Shown here in pieces: positions 1 to 4,815 of a stretch of 5,833 nucleotides of DNA. The first letter of the stretch is position 1. Each line of letters begins with the position of its first letter. Below the pieces are notes generated by a model, which saw only the letters and a program-made list of their open reading frames with translations, ran no database searches and had not been told where the DNA came from. Origin of the DNA: Halobacteriales archaeon QS_9_67_15 (lineage in GTDB: Archaea > Halobacteriota > Halobacteria > Halobacteriales > Haloarculaceae); the NCBI GenBank assembly GCA_003023165.1, contig PXSD01000130.1:1-5833 (forward strand), read 5' to 3'. The translations under genes and the position numbers were made by a program.

Positions 1-1161
1 CGCGCCGGCGTCGGCCATCGTCGGGCCGCTGGACTCGTCGCCCGTCTCCACTCGCTCCACGTCGTAGGGCTGGTAGGGGGCGTACATCTCCCAGACCACG
101 TCGCCCGCGGGCGTGACCTCGACGATGCGGTGGGCGCGCCGGTCGGCGATCAGCGTGTTGCCGTTCGGGAGTCGGTCCGCGTCACGGGGTTCGTTCAGGC
201 CGCCGCCGCGGGCGACCCACGTCTGGTTCCACTTCCCGTCGGACGAGTCCGACGACGCTCGGCTCGCGTTGCTCGCCTCGCCGCCGCCCTCGAATTCGTA
301 CTCGACGACGCGGTCGTTGAGGCTGTCGGCGACGAGGACGGTCGGTTTCCCGTCTTCGCTCTCGAAGTAGTCGGGGTTGTGCTGCTCGTTGAGGACCGAG
401 GTGTTGTCGTCCTCGCCGAGCGTCCACGCCACGTCCTTGCTCTCGCGGTCGATGGCGACCACCGTGTCGAAGTTGCGGACCGAGACCATGATCGTCCCGT
501 CGCCGATCCGTTCGACATCGTTGTTGTGCGTCCAGTCGCCGCCGAACTCGCCGCCGCCGGATTCGGGGTAGTGCTCGCTGTGGTTGGCGAAGTGATACTC
601 CCAGACGACCTCCTCGCGAGTGAGGTTGTAGATGAACACGCGGGCCTCGCCGTCCTGACTCATGTCGTTCATGAGCAGTTCGTCGCCGTCGATTAGGTCC
701 ACGTCGTGCGTGTCGAGCGTGTCCCGGAAGTGGCGCTCGGTGACGTGGTCGCCCGTCTCGGGGTCGATCTCTTCGACGACTGTGTGACGAGATTCGGTGG
801 TCGCCTGCAGAACGTTTCCGTTCGAGAGCACGTCGATATCGTAACTCCACCAACGGCCGGCCGCGGTGTCGTTGTGGACGCCGACGACCGAGCCGTTCGG
901 GTGCGCGCCGACGACCATCGCCGAGGTCTTCTCACTGCCGCGAGCGCCCTGGATAGAGAAGAGCGTCGTCCCGTCTGGCGTCCGCTCCATCGTCCCGACG
1001 CAGGGGGCCGGCGTTCCCCCCTGGAGCGCATCCGATGCGGCAGGGACACCGCTGGACCCGAGGGCGGCACGGTCGTCGGCGTTCACCGCACCGCCGGCGA
1101 CGCTAACTGGCACTACGACCAGGAGTGCGACTACCAGGATCGAGAGGACAGTTCGACGCAT
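1..1161 (-). CDS. Arylsulfotransferase (ASST)-like secreted beta-propeller protein, 3' end outside window
   Basis: 387 codons are open to the window edge with no stop, so the C-terminus is missing. Residues 1-25 form an export signal: MRRTVL followed by a hydrophobic run (about 6-25). RR-T-V-L fits the loose RRx-hydrophobic-hydrophobic Tat pattern common in haloarchaea; no lipobox is seen. The mature part has repeated propeller-like blades, including THDVDLIDGD (151-160), THNNDVERI (211-219), EQHNPDYF (259-266) and LPNGNTLIADRRAHRIVEVT (331-350). His152, His212 and His261 lie in contexts resembling the conserved His positions of arylsulfotransferases (Arylsulfotrans/Arylsulfotran_2 families), which move sulfate from a phenolic sulfate ester to a phenol. 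The true donor and acceptor here are unknown, and the protein could be a non-catalytic propeller. The ATG at 1161 is preferred because TATTA lies 27-31 nt upstream; an in-frame ATG at 1173 would add only MWRQ. It lies 34 nt after the antiporter stop, so read-through from that gene is possible. Confidence 0.82.
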   Translation of the reverse strand, partial: MRRTVLSILVVALLVVVPVSVAGGAVNADDRAALGSSGVPAASDALQGGTPAPCVGTMERTPDGTTLFSIQGARGSEKTSAMVVGAHPNGSVVGVHNDTAAGRWWSYDIDVLSNGNVLQATTESRHTVVEEIDPETGDHVTERHFRDTLDTHDVDLIDGDELLMNDMSQDGEARVFIYNLTREEVVWEYHFANHSEHYPESGGGEFGGDWTHNNDVERIGDGTIMVSVRNFDTVVAIDRESKDVAWTLGEDDNTSVLNEQHNPDYFESEDGKPTVLVADSLNDRVVEYEFEGGGEASNASRASSDSSDGKWNQTWVARGGGLNEPRDADRLPNGNTLIADRRAHRIVEVTPAGDVVWEMYAPYQPYDVERVETGDESSGPTMADAGA

Positions 1162-1186
1162 CTGCCTCCACATGCGACTGTCTCGG

Positions 1187-1193
1187 GTAATAC
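1187..1193 (-). promoter_or_regulatory. TATA-like box for the arylsulfotransferase-like gene
   Basis: On the minus strand the sequence reads GTATTAC here, with TATTA 27-31 nt before the ATG at 1161. This is the spacing of a leaderless haloarchaeal transcript. It sits immediately upstream of the antiporter stop codon in coordinate terms (that is, just past the antiporter's 3' end), so the gene may have its own promoter even though the antiporter gene points the same way. A GGAGG also lies only 3 nt before the ATG, too close for a normal Shine-Dalgarno. Inferred from position only. Confidence 0.45.
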
Positions 1194-1195
1194 CG

Positions 1196-2992
1196 TTACG
1201 GCTCGGGGTCCGTGTCGGCGCCCTCGCGTCCGCCCGCGGCCTCGGCCCCGGCGGTCCCGTCGTCAGGTCCTCGGGGGGTCGTCTCGACGTTTTCCAGTCC
1301 GAACTCGCGGGCGCGGCGACGCCAGAACTCCTCGAACCCCTCCGCTCGTTTCTCCACCGTGCTGCGGCCGTCGCGGACGTAGTCGAGCTTCAGGTCGATC
1401 TCCTCGAGGAGGCTGTCGCCGGCGTCGTCGCTGACGACGCCCCGCCGGATCGCGTCGCTGACGGCGGCCTTCTCGCGCTGGAGCACCTGCCGCTCGCCCG
1501 TCATGAGCTGCTCGCGGCGCAACTCGGGGTTTTCCTGCAGGAGTTCGGCGATGGCGTCCGACAGGTCCGACTTCTCGCGGCCGTACTCGGCGGTGAAGCC
1601 GTCGTAGACCTCCTCGGGGATCTCGCCGCTATCATAGAGCTCCTCGGTTGCCTCCAGCCCGGCGTCGACCGCCCGTGCGCGGCCGACCAGCAGTTCGTAC
1701 AGCTCCTCGTCGTCCGACCGGGTGACGATGTCGAGCGCGTTCAGGAGGTTCGATATCGTCAGCCCCTGGACGACCAGCGAGAAGCCGGCGACGCCGAAGA
1801 CCATCGCCCGGAGGGTCGTCCGCAGCTCCGGGGCGAGGCCGGACCCGCTCCCCAATCCGAGGACGAGCGCGATGGGGATCGAGGCGTGGAGACCGCCCCA
1901 GACCATGACGTGCTGGTAGGCGAGCGGGACCATCGGCTCGTTGAACCGGTTGACGAGCGCGGTGAGCGGGTAGACCACGAGCGCCCGCGCGGCGAGCACG
2001 AGGACGATAGCCGCGACGATGAGCCGCCAGTTGTCGACGAGTATCCCGACCGGCGTCGTCACGCCGATCATGACGAAAATGAAGGTGTTGACGATGAACG
2101 CACCGGTCTCCCAGGTGTTGAACACCGACAGCTTCGTCCGGGGGCTCATCGCGAACGACGCGCCGCGGTTGCCGATCAGCAGGCCCGCGACAACCGTCGC
2201 GATGACGCCGCTGAAGTGCGTGCCCAGCAGCACCTCGACGTAGTGCTCTGAGACGAGGAAGACGCCGTAGGCCAGAATGATCGTCAGGATCACCTCGGTC
2301 ATGTGTTCGTCGAGACGGGTCATCACTCGGTAGACGAGGTAGCCGCCGACGGCGCCGACGAGCGCACCGCCGCCCGCGGTGACGGCGATGTTGAGCCCGA
2401 GGTCGCCCGCGCCCGCCAGCGAGAACAGTTCGGGACCGCCGGCGCCGTGACCGCCGTCCCCGGCGCTCACCCGGGCGAGCAGGGCGGTGAACAGGACGAC
2501 GCCGACGCCGTCGGTCCCGAGGCTCTCGCCCTCGACGAGCACCGCGAGGCGGTCGGGGGCGCCGAGTTCCTCGAACAGCGCGAGGACCGACACGGGGTCA
2601 GTCGGGAGGATCATCGCCGCGAACAGCAGCGCGACCAGCAGGTCGAAGCCGAAGGCGTACTGGCCGACGAACCCGAGCGCCAGTACCGAGACGAGCAGGC
2701 CGACGACCGCCAGCGTGAGGATCGGCACGAGGTTGCGCCGCAGTCGCTCGAGGTCCGTCGTCGCTGCGCCTTCAAATAGCAGCGGCGGGAGGAGCACGAG
2801 CAGGATGAGGTCGTGCGAGAGGTCGATCTCGAGGCCGACGCCCGCGACCGAGGCGGCGACGCCGGCCAGCAACAGCGCGATGGTGTAGGGGAACCGACCG
2901 ACCTTGGCGACGAAGACCCCGACGCCCGCGGCGATGATGAACACCGAGAGCACGTCCACCAGCAGCGCCACGTCGATACCTGCCTGCGCCAT
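1196..2992 (-). CDS. CPA1 (NhaP-like) Na+/H+ antiporter with long cytoplasmic C-terminal domain
   Basis: 598 aa integral membrane protein expected to exchange cytoplasmic Na+ (or K+) for H+ in pH and salt homeostasis. About 12-13 hydrophobic segments span residues 8-420. Family landmarks: LLPPLLFEGA (67-76), PTDPVSVLALFEELGAPDRL (130-149), VEGESLGTDG (153-162) and WGGLHASIPIAL (365-376). Thr131/Asp132 and Asp161 match the ion-site residues of NhaP proteins. The usual Asn before Asp161 is Thr160, and the usual Arg of GGLRG is His369. Residues about 421-598 form a charged, mostly helical soluble tail ending in a Gly/Ala/Glu-rich stretch, probably cytoplasmic and regulatory. The ATG at 2992 (MAQAGIDVALL) is chosen because a T-run lies 27-31 nt upstream; the reading frame continues 47 codons further, but that extension is Arg-rich, unlike an antiporter N-terminus, and would run over the divergent promoter. 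Stop is TAA. The family call is firm; the transported ion is not. Confidence 0.92.
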   Translation of the reverse strand: MAQAGIDVALLVDVLSVFIIAAGVGVFVAKVGRFPYTIALLLAGVAASVAGVGLEIDLSHDLILLVLLPPLLFEGAATTDLERLRRNLVPILTLAVVGLLVSVLALGFVGQYAFGFDLLVALLFAAMILPTDPVSVLALFEELGAPDRLAVLVEGESLGTDGVGVVLFTALLARVSAGDGGHGAGGPELFSLAGAGDLGLNIAVTAGGGALVGAVGGYLVYRVMTRLDEHMTEVILTIILAYGVFLVSEHYVEVLLGTHFSGVIATVVAGLLIGNRGASFAMSPRTKLSVFNTWETGAFIVNTFIFVMIGVTTPVGILVDNWRLIVAAIVLVLAARALVVYPLTALVNRFNEPMVPLAYQHVMVWGGLHASIPIALVLGLGSGSGLAPELRTTLRAMVFGVAGFSLVVQGLTISNLLNALDIVTRSDDEELYELLVGRARAVDAGLEATEELYDSGEIPEEVYDGFTAEYGREKSDLSDAIAELLQENPELRREQLMTGERQVLQREKAAVSDAIRRGVVSDDAGDSLLEEIDLKLDYVRDGRSTVEKRAEGFEEFWRRRAREFGLENVETTPRGPDDGTAGAEAAGGREGADTDPEP

Positions 2993-3018
2993 ACTGTAGC
3001 GTTGTGCGCCCGGGAGTG

Positions 3019-3023
3019 AAAAA
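3019..3023 (-). promoter_or_regulatory. TATA-like element for the antiporter gene
   Basis: A minus-strand T5 run within CGTTTTTCAC lies 27-31 nt before the ATG at 2992. The position fits a leaderless haloarchaeal promoter and supports that start over the upstream extension. Assigned from spacing only. Confidence 0.5.
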
Positions 3024-3102
3024 CGACTGCCGGCGAATGCCGCCGGACCGCGGTCCGAGCGGCGGGCGAGCGGTCGGTGCCGGACTCGGCGAAACGTCAC
3101 GC

Positions 3103-3107
3103 ATATA
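3103..3107 (+). promoter_or_regulatory. TATA box for the NYN-domain gene
   Basis: ATATA within GCATATACTC lies 25-29 nt before the ATG at 3132. It is the most canonical TATA box in the window and is followed by no evident Shine-Dalgarno, consistent with a leaderless mRNA. It shares the 2993-3131 intergenic region with the divergent antiporter promoter. Confidence 0.6.
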
Positions 3108-3131
3108 CTCGCCGCCGCTAAATCGCGAGCC

Positions 3132-3635
3132 ATGAGCGGGCTCGGTCGGCTGTTCGGCGACGACTCCGGAGACTCGGACGACGCCGCGAACGCGACCGAC
3201 GGGTCGGAGAGGCGCGGCCACGACCAGCCGCGCGTCGGACTGTACGTCGACGGGCCGAACGTCCTGCGCGACGAGTTCGACGTGGATCTGGACGACGTGC
3301 GAGCGGTCGCCGAGCGCTACGGCGAGCTTTCCGTCGGGCGGCTCTACCTCGACGAGAACGCGCCCGCGGGACTCATCCAGGCCGCCGAGGCGCGCGGGTT
3401 CGAGGTGGTGACGACGAGCGGCGACGTGGACGTGAAACTCGGCGTCGACGCGACGGCCGCGACCGTCGAGGAGGCCGTCGACGTCCTCGCGGTCGCCTCG
3501 CGCGACACCGACTTCAAACCGGTACTGGAGGCCGCCGCCGAACGCGGCCTCGCCACCGTCGCCATCGCGCCGGGCGAACACGGGCGGTCCGACGCGCTCC
3601 GCAACACCGCCCACGAAGCGGTCACACTCGACTGA
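3132..3635 (+). CDS. NYN-domain protein (PIN-like fold, TIGR00288-type), putative ribonuclease
   Basis: 167 aa soluble protein. Residues 1-32 are Asp/Ser/Gly-rich and probably disordered. The NYN domain runs about 33-167: RVGLYVDGPNVLRDEF (34-49) carries the signature first Asp (D40) and Asn (N43); TSGDVDVKLGVDATAA (95-110) gives D98, D100, K102 and D106; LAVASRDTDFKPVLEAAAERG (split here as LAVASRDTDF, 119-128, then KPVLEAAAERG, 129-139) holds the acidic pair D125/D127. These Asp clusters are what NYN/PIN nucleases use to bind Mg2+ and cut RNA. The haloarchaeal RNA target is unknown, and activity has to be inferred from family membership. The start is fixed by a TATA box 25-29 nt upstream. 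It is transcribed divergently from the antiporter and followed after 57 nt by a mini-gene with its own AT-rich box, so I see no operon partner. Confidence 0.88.
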   Translation: MSGLGRLFGDDSGDSDDAANATDGSERRGHDQPRVGLYVDGPNVLRDEFDVDLDDVRAVAERYGELSVGRLYLDENAPAGLIQAAEARGFEVVTTSGDVDVKLGVDATAATVEEAVDVLAVASRDTDFKPVLEAAAERGLATVAIAPGEHGRSDALRNTAHEAVTLD

Positions 3636-3660
3636 TGCGGGACCGTCCGCTTCGAGGACA

Positions 3661-3667
3661 ATAGTTA
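3661..3667 (+). promoter_or_regulatory. TATA-like box before the 31-codon gene
   Basis: ATAGTTA lies 26-32 nt before the ATG at 3693 in the 57-nt gap after the NYN gene. It is an AT-rich island in GC-rich surroundings at leaderless spacing, and it is one of the main reasons to take the short reading frame as a real gene. Confidence 0.5.
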
Positions 3668-3692
3668 CCTCCGCGGGAGTAGATGTACGGGT

Positions 3693-3788
3693 ATGTACCG
3701 GATAGACGACCGCGTGCTCGTCGGTGTACTGGTCGCCGCGCTCGGGCTCGGACTGGCCGTGGGGTTCGTCGTCGCCGGCGTGGTCTGA
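3693..3788 (+). CDS. 31-aa single-membrane-segment mini-protein, resembling the anchor of the next gene's product
   Basis: A complete frame of 31 codons plus TGA. The product starts MYRIDDRVL, then has an uninterrupted hydrophobic helix (about residues 8-31, Val/Leu/Ala/Gly) ending GFVVAGVV. Arg3 and Arg7 suggest the N-terminus faces the cytoplasm. It aligns without gaps to residues 1-30 of the protein encoded at 3875-4738 (MLRIDGRVL...GFVVSGG), with 13 of 30 positions identical, including R3, I4, D5, R7-V8-L9 and the G-F-V-V motif. A TATA-like box sits 26-32 nt upstream. Either it is a genuine small membrane protein or the remnant of a duplicated gene that lost its extracellular part; the intact start, stop and promoter favour the former. 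No function is known to me. Too short for most gene callers. Confidence 0.6.
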   Translation: MYRIDDRVLVGVLVAALGLGLAVGFVVAGVV

Positions 3789-3845
3789 CCGTCCGCCGAA
3801 CGCGCCCCGCTGGGAAGGTTCAAGACTGATAATTGGGGACGAGTC

Positions 3846-3850
3846 TTTAA
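3846..3850 (+). promoter_or_regulatory. TATA-like box for the CAP-like protein gene
   Basis: TTTAA within GTCTTTAACCC lies 25-29 nt before the ATG at 3875. A further AT-rich stretch (GATAATT, about 3828-3834) is just upstream. Spacing fits a leaderless transcript and separates this gene's transcription from the mini-gene before it. Confidence 0.55.
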
Positions 3851-3874
3851 CCCGAACTTCGGACATGTGCAGAT

Positions 3875-4738
3875 ATGCTCCGTATCGACGGGCGCGTTCT
3901 GGCCGCGTCCGTGCTGGGGATCTTCGTCATCGGGGCGGTGCTCGGGTTCGTGGTGAGTGGCGGAAGCGGGCAGTCCGACGGACCTGCCGAGGGCGTCGCG
4001 ACCCCGTCAGCCACAGCGGTCGACACACCGGTTCCCGCGCCCGAACCGACCGCGACCCCTGCCGCGACTGGGACGGCCACGCCGACGGCGGCACCCACGT
4101 CGACTCCGACGCCCACAGCGACGCCGACGGTGGTGCCGACTCCGACCCTGACTGCGACGCCGACGGTGACGCCGGAGTCGACACCGACGCCGACGCAGAC
4201 GCCGATGCTGATCCGGCGGTTCGACACGGGAGAGATCGAGCGCGAACTCCGACGAATGCTCAATGATTGGCGCGAGGAGGAGAGCCTCCAGGAGTTCAGC
4301 CAGCCGGACGGGCGGCTCGTCAGGCAGATCAACCGGATGGCGCTGTCCCACAGCGTCGCCATGGCCGACGAGAGGAAGACGATCCACGAGATCGACAACG
4401 TCACCAGCGCCCAGCGGTATCGAAACTACGACCTCTTCGAGACGTGTCAGTTCAAGAAAGACGGCGCGCAGTACATCGTCACGCCGACTCGCAACCGACT
4501 GGAGGTGCTCGGCAAGACCTACGCCGGCAGAGCGTACGAGACCAGCAACGGCACCCGGTACAACGGGAACGAGACTGAAGTCGCACGGGCCATCTTCGAG
4601 TCCTGGACCGCATCGAGCGTGTTCCGCGACCGGCTCTCGTACGCCAACGCGACGCGGATCGGCATCGGCGTCGAAACGACCGAGGACAACGAGGTCTACG
4701 TGACCGGCAACCTCTGTGGCGTCTACGGGAACGACTGA
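3875..4738 (+). CDS. Membrane-anchored or secreted protein with Thr/Pro linker and divergent CAP/SCP-like domain
   Basis: 287 aa in three parts. Residues 1-30 are a signal peptide or signal anchor (MLRIDGRVL, then a hydrophobic helix to GFVVSGG). Residues 43-110 are a Thr/Pro/Ala linker of TPT-type steps, likely extended and O-glycosylated. Residues about 116-287 resemble the CAP (SCP/PR-1-like) fold: helix IERELRRMLNDWREEESLQE (121-140), RLVRQINRMALSHSVAMA (147-164) with His159 in the usual 'HSxxMA' setting, His171, an AIFESW segment (239-244), and a closing GIGVETTEDNEVYVTGNLC (263-281). Cys191 and Cys281 could form a disulfide. The typical 'GHRxNIL' appears as VFRDRL, so its His is absent (Phe250), and no clear GENI motif is seen. 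I infer a divergent extracellular CAP-like module, perhaps binding rather than catalytic; the fold call comes from motif layout only. Its anchor resembles the mini-protein encoded just upstream. Confidence 0.75.
   Translation: MLRIDGRVLAASVLGIFVIGAVLGFVVSGGSGQSDGPAEGVATPSATAVDTPVPAPEPTATPAATGTATPTAAPTSTPTPTATPTVVPTPTLTATPTVTPESTPTPTQTPMLIRRFDTGEIERELRRMLNDWREEESLQEFSQPDGRLVRQINRMALSHSVAMADERKTIHEIDNVTSAQRYRNYDLFETCQFKKDGAQYIVTPTRNRLEVLGKTYAGRAYETSNGTRYNGNETEVARAIFESWTASSVFRDRLSYANATRIGIGVETTEDNEVYVTGNLCGVYGND
4001..4204 (+). repeat. Low-complexity ACN/CCN codon tract encoding the Thr/Pro linker
   Basis: About 68 codons dominated by Thr, Pro, Ala and Val, with recurring words such as CCGACGCC and GCGACGCCGAC. 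It is not an exact tandem repeat but is internally repetitive, which also opens long meaningless frames on both strands. Such tracts commonly vary in length between strains through slippage or recombination. It spaces the anchor from the CAP-like domain, likely across the S-layer region. Confidence 0.7.
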
Positions 4739-4755
4739 CCGCACTCGACTGACCT

Positions 4756-4790
4756 GCGGGGACCCGCTCGCGCGGGAGCGATCCCTTTTT
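4756..4790 (+). terminator. Possible terminator after the CAP-like gene: alternative GC hairpins followed by T5
   Basis: In the 77-nt gap before the hydrolase gene, GCGGG (4756-4760), CCCGC (4763-4767) and GCGGG (4772-4776) occur in series, so the middle arm can pair with either neighbour. The downstream pairing gives a 5-bp stem with a TCGC loop, and a T5 run follows at 4786-4790. Archaeal termination mainly needs the U-run, so the hairpin may be incidental. The same T-run is placed where the next gene's TATA element should be. Confidence 0.4.
4785..4790 (+). promoter_or_regulatory. TATA-like element for the TatD-related hydrolase gene
   Basis: CTTTTT lies 26-31 nt before the ATG at 4816, the leaderless spacing seen at the other starts in this window. 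It supports that ATG over the in-frame TTG at 4789, which would fall inside the promoter element. Confidence 0.5.
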
Positions 4791-4815
4791 GCGACACCGC
4801 CTTCCAGACCGGGAC

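Noticed and set aside
1162..1173. Alternative ATG at 1173 for the sulfotransferase-like gene
   Set aside because: It adds only four residues, and the TATA-like box would be too close (about 15-19 nt). It remains possible if the mRNA has a leader.
706..1434. Plus-strand open frame (242 codons) over the sulfotransferase-like gene start
   Set aside because: Shadow of the two minus-strand genes, ending in an Arg/Pro-rich tail typical of out-of-frame GC-rich reading.
866..2251. Long plus-strand open frame (461 codons) opposite the antiporter and sulfotransferase-like genes
   Set aside because: It is antisense to two well-recognised protein families and gives a low-complexity Asp/Glu/Arg/Val product; long antisense frames are expected in DNA with such high third-position GC.
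2993..3133. 47-codon N-terminal extension of the antiporter frame, starting at 3133
   Set aside because: The extension is Arg-rich and not antiporter-like, covers both divergent promoter elements, and would abut the NYN gene start. The ATG at 2992 has a T-rich box at the proper spacing and begins directly before the first membrane segment.
2772..3866. Minus-strand open frame (364 codons) across the NYN gene and the divergent promoters
   Set aside because: It is antisense to the NYN gene and the mini-gene, overlaps the antiporter in another frame, and its product lacks recognisable motifs.
4007..4744. Minus-strand open frame (245 codons) opposite the CAP-like gene
   Set aside because: It owes its length to the repetitive Thr/Pro codon tract and ends in an Arg-only region; the plus-strand product has a signal, linker and domain.
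4789..4815. TTG start for the hydrolase nine codons upstream
   Set aside because: It would begin inside the T-rich promoter element; the ATG at 4816 has correct spacing and leads directly into the HxH motif.
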